From DATKPA01 sp051955985 (GTDB taxonomy: Bacteria; Planctomycetota; Phycisphaerae; WQYP01): 64,000 bases of DNA. Each line of letters begins with the position of its first letter. The first letter of the stretch is position 1. Positions 49,049-58,713 of this stretch are shown here, in pieces. The position numbers were made by a program, and so were the translations under genes. The stretch covers positions 1-64,000 of the forward strand of contig JBQCGD010000192.1 in NCBI GenBank assembly GCA_051955985.1, written 5' to 3'. The notes below the pieces were generated by a model that saw only the letters and a program-made list of their open reading frames with translations, made no database searches and was not told the origin of the DNA.

Positions 49049-49654
49049 ATGACCAAATCTTCCTCGCCCTCCACCAAACCCCACATCAAGCACAACATTC
49101 TTTTCCTGTCCAAATTTTTCCGCCACGGCATCACCATCGCCTCCGTCTGGCCCTCCTCCAAGGCCCTCTCCAAGGCCACCATCAAACAAATCGACTGGCA
49201 GCACGCCAAGGTCATCGTCGAACTCGGCGCCGGCACCGGACCCATCACCGACCAGATCATCAAACGCATCAAGCCCCACACCACCTTCATCGCCATCGAA
49301 CGCGACAAGGACTTCGCCAAGATCCTCCAGGATCGCTTCTCCGGCCACAAAAACGTCCACATCGTCCAGGCCGACGTCCGCGACCTCGATACCGTCCTCA
49401 AATCCCGCGGCATCAAACGCGTCGATGCCTTCATCTCCGGCCTCCCCACCCCCTCCCTCCCCCTCCCCATCCGCCGCCGCATGCTCGCCACCGTCCGCCG
49501 CTACCTCGTCGACGGCGGCGTCTTCTCCAACATCACCGAAATCCCCTTCATCTACTGGAACTACTACAAGAAAATCTTCAAACACGTCTCCTTCGATTTC
49601 GTCGCACGCAACATGCCCCCCGGCGGCGTCTATCACTGCCGCGCCTGCCGCTGA
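49049..49654 (+). CDS. Class I SAM-dependent methyltransferase (phospholipid N-methyltransferase-like)
   Basis: The 201-residue protein has a Rossmann motif I (VIVELGAGTGPITDQI near residue 55), an acidic motif II (FIAIERDKD near 82), VQADVRDL near 108 and FISGLPTPSLPL near 128. The last is the usual motif of PmtA-type lipid methyltransferases. A basic N-terminus and C-terminal RNMPPGGVYHCR complete it. Likely acts at the membrane on phosphatidylethanolamine-type lipids; the rRNA dimethylase KsgA-like alternative is less likely because of length. GGAG precedes the ATG. Confidence 0.8.
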   Translation: MTKSSSPSTKPHIKHNILFLSKFFRHGITIASVWPSSKALSKATIKQIDWQHAKVIVELGAGTGPITDQIIKRIKPHTTFIAIERDKDFAKILQDRFSGHKNVHIVQADVRDLDTVLKSRGIKRVDAFISGLPTPSLPLPIRRRMLATVRRYLVDGGVFSNITEIPFIYWNYYKKIFKHVSFDFVARNMPPGGVYHCRACR

Positions 49655-49745
49655 CCGCCACCCCCCCGAACCCCGCCTGGAAAGGCGAGGGCTCTGACAT
49701 ACGAGCCAGAGGGGCCGCTCCCTCACCCGCTGTCCAAGGCGACGC

Positions 49746-51089
49746 ATGTCTTCACCACCTCTCGATTACTCCCCACCTCCCCGCCCCCCCATCCCCCGCC
49801 GCTACCTCATCGCCTCCCTCATCATGCTCGTCGTCTCCATCGCCAACATCGACCGCATGAACATGTCCGTCGCCGCACCCGTCATCCAGTCCCGCTACCA
49901 CCTCAATGACTTCCAGATCGGCCTCGTCCTCTCCGCCTTCTTCTGGACCTACTCCGCCGTCCTCCCCCTCGCCGGCTGGCTCCTCGATCGCTTCGGCAAA
50001 GCCCTCATCCTCCCACTCGCCGTCCTCTTCTGGACCCTCTCCTCCTCCGCCATGGCCCTCGTCTCCGGCGTCGCCGTCCTCTGTCTCGTCCGCCTTCTCC
50101 TCGGCATCGGCGAAGCCCCCTGCATGCCCTCCTGCAACCTCGTCATCCGCGAGTGGTCCCCCCTCCGCGAACGCGCCCTCTTCACCGCCATGATGCAGGG
50201 CGGCGCCATCTTCGGACCCGGCCTCGCCGCCGCCCCCGCCGCCTTCCTCATCAAACATCACGGCTGGCGACTCAGCTTCCTCGTCCTCTCCTCCCTCGGT
50301 TTCCTCTGGCTCCTCCTCTGGTGGTTCCTCTACGCCCCCCCCGAACGCGCCCGCTGGCTCGCCCCCGCCGAACGCGACCACATCCTCGCCTCCCGAAAAC
50401 CCCCGGAATCCGCCAACGCCCCCCACACCCCCATGACACTCCTCTCCATCCTCTGCCACCGCTCCTCCATCGGCATCTACCTCGCCGCCGGACCCCTCAC
50501 CTACGCCCTCTACTTCCTCGTCACCTGGCTCCCCGGTTACCTCACCAATTCCGAGCGCCACTTCGATCTCCTCAAGAGCGGCAACGTCACCAGCGCCAGC
50601 TTCCTCCTCGCCACCGCCGCCGCCATCTTCCTCAGCCTCCTCAGCGACAAATTCATCCTCTTCTCCCACGCCCAGGCCCGCTGCGGTTACCGCCGCTTCG
50701 CCCTCGCCGCCTCCATGCTCCTCGCACTCCTCCCGCTCCTCTTCACCCCCTACATCGCCAACCCCTACCTCCTCATCGCCTCCATCGCCTGCTGCCTCGC
50801 CTTCGTCACCCTCGCCATCACCCTCCTCTACGCCCTCACCACCGACCTCATCGTCCACGAACCCTCCGCCGGACGCACCTTCGCACTCGTCTCCTTCAAC
50901 GGCCAACTCATGGGCTTCATCGCCCCCGCCCTCACCGGCTTCATCGCCCAGCACTTCGGCTTCACTCCCACCTTCCTCCTCACCGCCGCCCTCCTCGCCG
51001 CCGGCGCCATCGCCGCCCTCTTCCTCCCCACCCAGCCCCTCCAACCCCGTGCCTTTCCGCAGGCAGTGACGACAACCGCTTCCATCTAA
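49746..51089 (+). CDS. Major facilitator superfamily transporter (anion:cation symporter-like)
   Basis: The 447-residue carrier has 12 hydrophobic spans with N-terminal SIANIDRMNMSVAAPVI, the ACS-family hallmark. GWLLDRFGKALILPL (loop 2-3 motif) and LLGIGEAPCMPSCNLVI in span 4 follow. Substrates of relatives are organic anions such as sugar acids, compatible with the polysaccharide-lyase genes that follow, though they are on the opposite strand. A short GC-rich stretch before the start carries a small hairpin word (CGCCTGGAAAGGCG). Confidence 0.88.
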   Translation: MSSPPLDYSPPPRPPIPRRYLIASLIMLVVSIANIDRMNMSVAAPVIQSRYHLNDFQIGLVLSAFFWTYSAVLPLAGWLLDRFGKALILPLAVLFWTLSSSAMALVSGVAVLCLVRLLLGIGEAPCMPSCNLVIREWSPLRERALFTAMMQGGAIFGPGLAAAPAAFLIKHHGWRLSFLVLSSLGFLWLLLWWFLYAPPERARWLAPAERDHILASRKPPESANAPHTPMTLLSILCHRSSIGIYLAAGPLTYALYFLVTWLPGYLTNSERHFDLLKSGNVTSASFLLATAAAIFLSLLSDKFILFSHAQARCGYRRFALAASMLLALLPLLFTPYIANPYLLIASIACCLAFVTLAITLLYALTTDLIVHEPSAGRTFALVSFNGQLMGFIAPALTGFIAQHFGFTPTFLLTAALLAAGAIAALFLPTQPLQPRAFPQAVTTTASI

Positions 51090-51170
51090 AATTCCCCACC
51101 GACGCCCGTCGCCCGCAGGCGACGCGGGCACCTCTCCCACGCATCAGCCCCCACCCTCCTCACCCACTAT

Positions 51171-53726
51171 TCACCCGCGCCGCCGACGCATCCACACCAC
51201 CGCCCCACCCAAAATCCCCAACGTCCCCGCCTCCGGCGCAGCCGCCACCCCCGCACCCCCCGTCGGCATACTCCGCCCAAAGTTATTCAACACATCCGAA
51301 AGATCCGTCAGATCCACCGTGGTCGCCCCATCAAAATTCCCCGCCGTCCAATTCACATTCGCCATCCCAAAATGGTTCAACACGATCGACAAGTCCGTCA
51401 AATCCACCTTCCCATCCGCATTCGCATCCCCCGGCAACAGCACCGCCACAATCAAACTATTCCCATCCGTCCCCTGCCCCGCGTAACTCCCATACGGCGT
51501 CGCAAACGTCCCGTTGTCCACCAGCGCCAGCACCGTCCCCACCGGTAGATTGCTCCCCACAATCGCGCCCGCACTCAACTCGCTCCGCAACGCCGCCAGC
51601 GCATCCGCCTTCCCACCCGACGTCGGCTGCACAATCAACACGTTGTTCCCAAGATCCAACTGCCCCCCCGCACTGATCGCCAGCGTCCCCACCACGCTCG
51701 TCCCCCACGGATCGCTCACCGCCCCCTTCGCGCTCACCGCCACCACCCCCTCCAGGATCGTCAACCCCGCCGCCCGCACGTTCGCCACCTCCAGCCTCCC
51801 CGCCCCATCCTTCGCCACGAGCCTCCCCGCCGCGTTGAACGCCCCCGTCACATTCAACCCCGCACCGCCCGCCACCGTGAACCGCGTATCACTCAACAAA
51901 TTCAACGGCACCCCAATCGTCTGCCCTCCCGAACTCACCGTCACCGTCGCATACGCCCCCGTCCCCCCGCTCTTGTTCAAAACATCCATCGTGAGATCCC
52001 CGCTCCCGCTGAACGTGTACCCCGACGCGTTATCAATCGCCAATTGCCCCACATGCTCGCTCGACATCACTGTCGCCACCGCCGCCCCGCCCACATTCCC
52101 AAACGCCGCCGTCGAATCCTGCATGTTCGGCAACTGCCCGTTCCAATTCAAAATCGAATCCCAACTCCCGTTCACCCCGCCCGACCACGTCGCCTGCAGC
52201 GTCAAATCATTCAAATACATCTCCAGCCACGTGTACCCCGCCAGCGCCGCGCTCTCCCCCGCCGTCACCACCCCATTCCCATCCGATGCCAAGTTTGGAT
52301 TCAACCCCCGCGCCTTCTCCCACGAGTTCGGCATCCCATCCCCGTCCGTATCAAACCCCGCCTCCCGATTCACCGCCGCCTGGTTCAACATCGCATTCCA
52401 CTCCCCCGCCACCGGCCCCGTGAGCAGGTTCCCCGTGCTCGTCTTCACATCGTTCACCACCCGCGCATCGCTCGCATTCCGCGCCCACGGCATGTTCCCC
52501 GCCGACGCCAGCACCGTCTTGTACGCCGTGTCCGCATCCAGCGTCTTCGCCGCCGGATACCCAAACGCCGTCGTCGTCTGGAACCCCGCATCCAGCGGCA
52601 CCGTCGTCCCCGCCGCATTGATCTCCGCAAACATCCCCCACCCCGTGTCCGTCCCGTCCCGCACCGCGTTCACCCCCTGCGTCCCCGTCAACTGCCCAGT
52701 CGTCGTCTGCCCCGCCCCGTTGGAGTCAATCTTGTTCCCCGACTGGTAAATCTTCACGTTCACCCCGTCCCCGCTGTTGTCCGCCGTGAACGCCGTCCGC
52801 GACACCGCCCCCGTCGGCGTCGCCGGCCCCGCGATAATATAATTCCCCACGTAATTCATGTTCACATTCTCAATCGCGCTTCCATCCCCCCCCGTGTACC
52901 CCGCCCGATCCGAATAGTTGTAAATCACGTTGTTCCGGAAATCGAAGTTCAGCGTATCCCCGTTGTACGACCCCGGCCGCGGATTCCGGCTCTTGCTGTT
53001 CGCATACAAGTTCCCAATGTACGACACGTTCGTGTTATCAATTCGCGTCCGGATCAGCGACCCATACTGATGCCCCGCCTCGATCGGCTCCGTGATGAAA
53101 CTGTTCGACACCGTCACGTTGCTCGCATCATTCGTCACCGACATGTTCTCATCATTCCCCCACGACGCCGTGATGTGGTCGAGAATGATGTCATGCGTGT
53201 TCGCCACCGTGCTGCTCGTGCTCCCCAGCACCCCCACCGAATCATCCGAACCCGTCGCATTCCCGTGGTACACCGACAGGTACCGCATCACCACATTGCT
53301 CGTGATATCCGTCGGCTTCGTCCCCGAACTGCTCGTCACCTGCACCTTGTAATTCATCAGCGTAATCCCCGGCCCCGGCGCCGTCTGCCCCGCAATCGTC
53401 ACATTCGAAATCCCCTTGATCGACAACACATCCGAAAGCTGTATCGTCCCCCCCACATCGAACACAATCGTCTCCGCCGTCGCCCCCGCCGGCCAGTTCT
53501 TCCCAATGAGCCCATACCGCAAACTCCCCGCCGCCGGCGTCGTCGCATCATCCGTCAAATTCGTCACGTGATACACAAACCCCCCGCGCCCCCCCACCGC
53601 ATTCCCCCCAAACCCATCCGCCCCCGGAAACGCCGGCAACGCCCCCCAACTCGCCCCAACCATCCCCACCGCACCCGAGACCGCCGCTACCAACGCGCGC
53701 ACGAATACCACGTTCCGCTTCGCCAT
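51171..53726 (-). CDS. Pectate-lyase-like parallel beta-helix protein with dockerin-like repeats and PEP-CTERM tag
   Basis: The 851-residue exported protein has a signal peptide (VVFVRALVAAVSGAVGM; cleavage near SWGA). A polysaccharide-lyase-type beta helix (about 25-480) follows, with FPGADGFGG, GGRGGFVYHVTNL, ITASWGNDENMSV and GNLYANSKSRNPRPG. After GFDTDGDGMPNSWE come autotransporter-like beta repeats (about 510-720). Two dockerin/EF-hand-like segments near residues 765-820 (GDANADGKVDLTDLSIVL and VDLTDLSDVLNNFG) are next. It ends AAAPEAGTLGILGG then MRRRRG, a PEP-CTERM sorting tag. GGAAGG before the ATG at 53726 supports this start over an extension. Probably degrades pectin or related uronides at the cell surface. 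Confidence 0.9.
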   Translation of the reverse strand: MAKRNVVFVRALVAAVSGAVGMVGASWGALPAFPGADGFGGNAVGGRGGFVYHVTNLTDDATTPAAGSLRYGLIGKNWPAGATAETIVFDVGGTIQLSDVLSIKGISNVTIAGQTAPGPGITLMNYKVQVTSSSGTKPTDITSNVVMRYLSVYHGNATGSDDSVGVLGSTSSTVANTHDIILDHITASWGNDENMSVTNDASNVTVSNSFITEPIEAGHQYGSLIRTRIDNTNVSYIGNLYANSKSRNPRPGSYNGDTLNFDFRNNVIYNYSDRAGYTGGDGSAIENVNMNYVGNYIIAGPATPTGAVSRTAFTADNSGDGVNVKIYQSGNKIDSNGAGQTTTGQLTGTQGVNAVRDGTDTGWGMFAEINAAGTTVPLDAGFQTTTAFGYPAAKTLDADTAYKTVLASAGNMPWARNASDARVVNDVKTSTGNLLTGPVAGEWNAMLNQAAVNREAGFDTDGDGMPNSWEKARGLNPNLASDGNGVVTAGESAALAGYTWLEMYLNDLTLQATWSGGVNGSWDSILNWNGQLPNMQDSTAAFGNVGGAAVATVMSSEHVGQLAIDNASGYTFSGSGDLTMDVLNKSGGTGAYATVTVSSGGQTIGVPLNLLSDTRFTVAGGAGLNVTGAFNAAGRLVAKDGAGRLEVANVRAAGLTILEGVVAVSAKGAVSDPWGTSVVGTLAISAGGQLDLGNNVLIVQPTSGGKADALAALRSELSAGAIVGSNLPVGTVLALVDNGTFATPYGSYAGQGTDGNSLIVAVLLPGDANADGKVDLTDLSIVLNHFGMANVNWTAGNFDGATTVDLTDLSDVLNNFGRSMPTGGAGVAAAPEAGTLGILGGAVVWMRRRRG

Positions 53727-54110
53727 GTTGCCTTCCCTCGAACGCCCAAAAAACCAGAAAAAAAACCAAGCCCACGGCTTCCACGCCGTAGGGATGATGG
53801 ACATGCATGCACACACCCGATCCGCACTTCCTCAGATGTCGCATTTTCAGAAACGCCACCTGAAACCTACGCCACGCCCCCACCGCCCGCAACGACGCAC
53901 CTTTGCACTTTTACCAATATGTCTTGCAGAAAATGCAAGGCCAATTGATTCCCAACTACCCGATGCATCCACGTTTAGCCGCGAGCCAAAGGCGAGCGCT
54001 CCCGCTCTCCTCAAAAACGGCTCGGTGCATCAACGCAAAAAGTCCCGAAGTTTCGGCTTGCCTTTTCGCGGCGCCCTATTCGCCCCACTCCACCCCCCCA
54101 GTTCGACTTT

Positions 54111-54247
54111 TTGATCTTTACCCGCGAAACCTGTCGACAGACCATAATGCCCGGACCGAATGGGCCGCCAATTTTCGGTAGCCGTGGCCGTGAGGCAGCC
54201 GTGAGGCCACGGAAAAGCCCACGATATAACGGAAAAGGCCCGAAGGG
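54111..54247 (+). repeat. Dispersed ~140-base intergenic element, copy B
   Basis: Ordered words TTGATCTTTACC, ATAATGCCC, CCGAATGGGCCG, TTTTCGGTAGCCGTGGCCG, AGGC, GGCCACGGA, CCCACGATAT and AAGGCCCGAAGGG correspond one to one with the minus strand of 1-138. An inserted CAGCCGTGAGG-type copy makes copy B's central stem longer. Both copies are in gene-free DNA. Confidence 0.6.
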
Positions 54248-54360
54248 ACCGACACCTCACAATGCACCGCTCCAGATACATTCTCCGCGCCTTCACAGCC
54301 ACACTCCTCCTCCTCTTCCTAATAGACTGGCCCCTCTCCCCTCCCCCCTGAACTCTCTTC

Positions 54361-54396
54361 TTCGTGGTTCTTTGTGCCTTTGTGTACTTTGTGTTT
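54361..54396 (+). repeat. Nonamer array, TTTGTGTAC family (4 units)
   Basis: Words TTCGTGGTT, CTTTGTGCC, TTTGTGTAC and TTTGTGTTT run in tandem. In reverse complement they contain ACACAAAG and CCACGAA, so they are related to the GACACGAAA arrays at 23255 and 26606. Confidence 0.75.
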
Positions 54397-54520
54397 ACGT
54401 CGCACCGAAGTCCAACTTCGCCCCTCCGCCCAAATAGCCCTCAACCTCTCACTATCCCATTCGCCATATGCACCGCCGCCATCCTGCGCCTACACTATGG
54501 ATAACCCAAAAGGAGCCCCC

Positions 54521-54985
54521 ATGCACACCCCCCTCTTCCTCGCACTCACCCTCCTCCTCACCGCCGCCGCCTACGCCGACGAACCCGCACCCCCTCCCGC
54601 CACGCCCCCCGCCCCCCCCACCACCCAGCAAACCGTCGGCCTCGACGCCACCATCACCATCCACACCGCCGACACCACCACCGCCTCCATCACCCTCACC
54701 AACAACACCCCCAAACCCCTCCCCTTCGGCCATTTCGACGCCTACTCCTTCACCCGCACCGACACCACTCCCCCTACGGTCGTCGCCCAGTCCCCCCCCA
54801 ACGCCATGCACCCCATGTTCCGCCAGATGATCCCCCCCGGCGGTTCCCAGACCGCCAACATGACCCTCTCCGACAAACCCCTCCCCCCGGGCCACTACAA
54901 GTTCACCATCGCCTACCCCGTCTCCGTCCACCCCACCCCCCTCGTCAGCGAATTCGACATCCCCGCTCCCACCAAAAAACCCTGA
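54521..54985 (+). CDS. Small exported protein, Pro/Thr-rich, beta-sandwich-like
   Basis: I do not recognise a named family. The 154-residue product has a clear signal peptide (PLFLALTLLLTAAAYA, cleaved near ADEPA). A Pro-rich spacer follows, then an immunoglobulin-like beta pattern: ATITIHTADTTTASITLTN, PFGHFDAYSF, MIPPGGSQTANMTL, LPPGHYKFTIAYPVSV. The layout resembles BsuPI-type or other extracellular beta-sandwich domains. AAGGAG five bases before the ATG at 54521 fixes the start. Confidence 0.75.
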   Translation: MHTPLFLALTLLLTAAAYADEPAPPPATPPAPPTTQQTVGLDATITIHTADTTTASITLTNNTPKPLPFGHFDAYSFTRTDTTPPTVVAQSPPNAMHPMFRQMIPPGGSQTANMTLSDKPLPPGHYKFTIAYPVSVHPTPLVSEFDIPAPTKKP

Positions 54986-55087
54986 TCACCAACATATTTG
55001 TGCGCGCACATAAGAAAGTTACAACACCAAAAGAAACGACAAACATCGCCGCACACAGCCATTAAAACATCCGCAAAAATGTAAGCC

Positions 55088-55121
55088 AGACCGCCAATGA
55101 CGTACGCACCCTTGGCGGTCT
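55088..55121 (-). terminator. Probable terminator of the alginate-lyase gene
   Basis: A 10-bp perfect stem (55088-55097 with 55112-55121, arm AGACCGCCAA) has a 14-base loop. On the minus strand a T5 run follows about 9 bases later. It lies 7 bases beyond the stop codon at 55128. Confidence 0.6.
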
Positions 55122-55127
55122 CCCCCC

Positions 55128-56402
55128 TCACGCGGAAATCACGCCCTCCCCCCACAACACCGGCTGCCGCACCGGCATGTTCCGAATCACCTCCTCGTTC
55201 GTCGGATCCGGATCCAGCCGCTTCCACAACTCCACATACTTCCGCTCCCCCAGCGCCCACCCCCCAAACAGCAGCACCGGAAACTGCACCGGCCAATATT
55301 CCCAGAACATCACATCATGCTTGAATGGCCACTTCGATTTGTCCGCAATATACGGGTAGTAATACGCCATCGACTTCCGCAAACTCCCCCCCACCGCATT
55401 CTCCACCTCCCACAGCCCCCGCGTCCCCCCCAATCCCCCCTCCGCCGACAGCATCTGCGCACACATCCCCATCACGTTCAGATTAAACAGCGAATAACAG
55501 TACGGCTTCGTCCGCTTCAACTCCGCCGGATACGACCCATCCCCCGCCACCTGCGCCGGTCCCATCTTCTGCACCAGCAACTCCCGGCACTTCCGCACCA
55601 CCCCCTCATCCCCCAGGTACTGCGCAAACGCCCCCGCCTGCAGAATCCAGCACGTCGCATGATTGTTCGTCGTATCCCGCTCCGCCTGCCCCTTTGGCGA
55701 CCCATTCAGCCACCTCAAATACTCCCCAAACCACCCCCGCAACCCCCGCTTATCCCCCTCGGTAAACACCGCACTCTCCTCCAGCACCACCAGCGCCTTC
55801 GCCACCTCCGCCAGGTGCACCGTGTCGATAATCCCAATCCGATGCCCCAGGTCATGCCCCCGCTGCCGCTGCGCAAACTCCAGGTTCGGATTCATCCGCG
55901 TCGCATCATCCAAAAACCACCGCCGCAGATGCCGCACCGCCTCCTTCGCGTACGCATCGTCCGGCGAAATCCTGTACGCCGCCCCCATGAACCCCACGAT
56001 GATGCTCAACCGGATCATCGCCAACCGATGGTCATTGAAGTTGTTCGGATTGCTGTACCCGTCGCGGTTCACAAACGGCAATGTCGGCCCCTTCGGGTTC
56101 GGCCACATGTAATCCGCTTCCGAATAATAATCGTGCGGCCCGCCCGGACTCCGCTCCGCCCGCATGTCCGTGATCGCCTTCGCCTCCGCCCCCATCCACT
56201 TCTTCGCCCCCGCCATCCCCCGTCCCCGCTCCCACGCGCGCAAATCCACCGACCCCTCCGCCCCAACCCGCGTCGTTGCGCCGGCCGCCCCGTCCGCTCC
56301 CGATCGCATCTGCCCCTTTCGCTGCCCGCTGCATCCAATCCCCACACCCAGTCCCAATGCCGCCGTTCCCGCGGTCAGTTTCAGAAACTCCCGGCGATTC
56401 AT
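55128..56402 (-). CDS. Tat-exported alginate-lyase-like polysaccharide lyase
   Basis: The 424-residue protein has a twin-arginine signal (MNRREFLKLTAGTAALGLGV) ending in a possible lipoprotein Cys (GIGCSG). An all-alpha (alpha/alpha-barrel) lyase domain of the alginate-lyase/PL5 type follows. Landmarks are PNPKGPTLPFVNRDG, NNFNDHRLAMIRLS near residue 110, FLDDATRMNPNLEFAQ near 165 and NNHATCWILQAG near 240, where Asn-His form the active-site pair. It probably cleaves alginate or another uronide outside the cytoplasm. AGGAGGAG precedes the ATG. Confidence 0.87.
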   Translation of the reverse strand: MNRREFLKLTAGTAALGLGVGIGCSGQRKGQMRSGADGAAGATTRVGAEGSVDLRAWERGRGMAGAKKWMGAEAKAITDMRAERSPGGPHDYYSEADYMWPNPKGPTLPFVNRDGYSNPNNFNDHRLAMIRLSIIVGFMGAAYRISPDDAYAKEAVRHLRRWFLDDATRMNPNLEFAQRQRGHDLGHRIGIIDTVHLAEVAKALVVLEESAVFTEGDKRGLRGWFGEYLRWLNGSPKGQAERDTTNNHATCWILQAGAFAQYLGDEGVVRKCRELLVQKMGPAQVAGDGSYPAELKRTKPYCYSLFNLNVMGMCAQMLSAEGGLGGTRGLWEVENAVGGSLRKSMAYYYPYIADKSKWPFKHDVMFWEYWPVQFPVLLFGGWALGERKYVELWKRLDPDPTNEEVIRNMPVRQPVLWGEGVISA

Positions 56403-56563
56403 GCACGCTCCTCCTGGAATTCTTGCCTCGTTCACTGGATGTGGTCGCCGCATCCTAGCCCGCGTCGGCCCTTCGCGAAAGCATCTGTTCCCATCGCCGC
56501 CGCCGCTCCTGTACAATCCATCGACATTCGCTGATTGAACGCGGAACGTCCCAAGGAGCGCCT

Positions 56564-57658
56564 GTGCCTTATTCCCGCTCTTGCCTCCCCACATTGTTGC
56601 TCGGCGCGCTCTTCTTCGGCGCATTCGCAGCAACGCCAGTTTCCACTGCGGCGGAGCCCGACAACGGCCGCGTCACCCTCCCCGTCTATGGCATCTCCTT
56701 CGTTCCCCCAAAAGGCGAATGGCGATCCAATCCGTGCCCGCTTTACCCGAACATCGCGATGTACCGGCTGGTCGACGCGCACGACCGCATCCTTGCCGAA
56801 CTGGACATCCAGTCGAGTGAAACACCCCCCTTCGAACGCCACAGGCTGGATGAATTCGCCCTTGCCCAGAACGCCGACGTTCTCGTCCAGACCTATTCCA
56901 TCGACAACGCCCCCACCATCGCGGTCCGCAAAGAGCGCGGCGACGACAAGTGCGGTGCCTTCCTCATGCTCGTTGCCGACCACGATGGCCGCAGCTACAC
57001 GTTTTTAGTCCAGGCCGCCGCTGACAACGCGCCGACACACGAACTGATTCAACTTGTGAAGTCCGTTAAATGGAGCGCCCCCCAGGATCCGCTCCTCCAC
57101 CTCGGCCAACTTCAGAAGGTCTCCGTCTTCGCCGACAGCAAGATGGATGCGTCGGTCCAGCTTCCCACGGTCTTCCGTCGCATTCCCCAGAACCGGGAGA
57201 AGAATCTCGACGTCTTCCTCGTCACCGATGCCGCAGGCAAACAGGTCGCCGCCATTTCGCTCCGCTTCATCCCCGCCACCGACGATCTCCCCGGCATCCC
57301 GCAGGATGAGAAACTCCTGGACCTGCGCCGCCGCCTGCTCCAGACCGCTCAGAAACGCTGGGACATGTCCGACTTCCCCCTCATGGACCGGAAAAACATT
57401 CTCAACCACGGCGTCATCACCTCGCCGACCGTCGTCGGCTCTATTTCGAGCGACGCAAAGGCGATCACCGCCGTTTCTCGCTATGGAGCCATCTTCAACC
57501 AGCCCGGCATCACCGAGGTGGAAACCCGCGCGTTTGGCGACCCCGGCGAAACCACCGCGAAGTGGGACGCCACCCTCCTCGATATCGCCAATTCCCTGCG
57601 CTTCGGAACCGATACCACCACCCAGCCGGCCGCCACGAGCCGCCCCGCGACCCCGTGA
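56564..57658 (+). CDS. Uncharacterised exported protein
   Basis: I do not recognise a family. The 364-residue product has a signal peptide (CLPTLLLGALFFGAFAATPV). Two similar alpha/beta segments follow, each with a strand-turn-strand core (YGISFVPPKGEWRSN; KCGAFLMLVADHDGRSYTFLVQ; LDVFLVTDAAGKQVAAISLRF). It ends in a Thr/Ser/Pro tail (TTTQPAATSRPATP). The GTG start has AAGGAG 6 bases upstream. It is convergent with the moxR gene, with stop codons 13 bases apart. Confidence 0.7.
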   Translation: MPYSRSCLPTLLLGALFFGAFAATPVSTAAEPDNGRVTLPVYGISFVPPKGEWRSNPCPLYPNIAMYRLVDAHDRILAELDIQSSETPPFERHRLDEFALAQNADVLVQTYSIDNAPTIAVRKERGDDKCGAFLMLVADHDGRSYTFLVQAAADNAPTHELIQLVKSVKWSAPQDPLLHLGQLQKVSVFADSKMDASVQLPTVFRRIPQNREKNLDVFLVTDAAGKQVAAISLRFIPATDDLPGIPQDEKLLDLRRRLLQTAQKRWDMSDFPLMDRKNILNHGVITSPTVVGSISSDAKAITAVSRYGAIFNQPGITEVETRAFGDPGETTAKWDATLLDIANSLRFGTDTTTQPAATSRPATP

Positions 57659-57671
57659 TTTCGCTGCCCCG

Positions 57672-58682
<1,011 letters not shown>

Positions 58683-58713
58683 GAGGTCTCCAAACTCCAT
58701 CGGGCCGGCGCGT

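Larger units (their letters stand above)
53727..54520. other. Gene-poor region of about 790 bases with repeats
   Basis: No coding frame is convincing. It contains a hairpin word near 53773-53797, the second copy of the dispersed ~140-base element (54111-54247), a nonamer array (54361-54396) and, presumably, promoters of both flanking genes. The 8-bp stem CCGTGGCC/GGCCACGG lies inside the element. Confidence 0.6.

Noticed and set aside
53727..54302. Short open frames in the gene-poor stretch
   Set aside because: None has a ribosome site, recognisable domain or the codon style of the neighbours, and they run through the repeat element.
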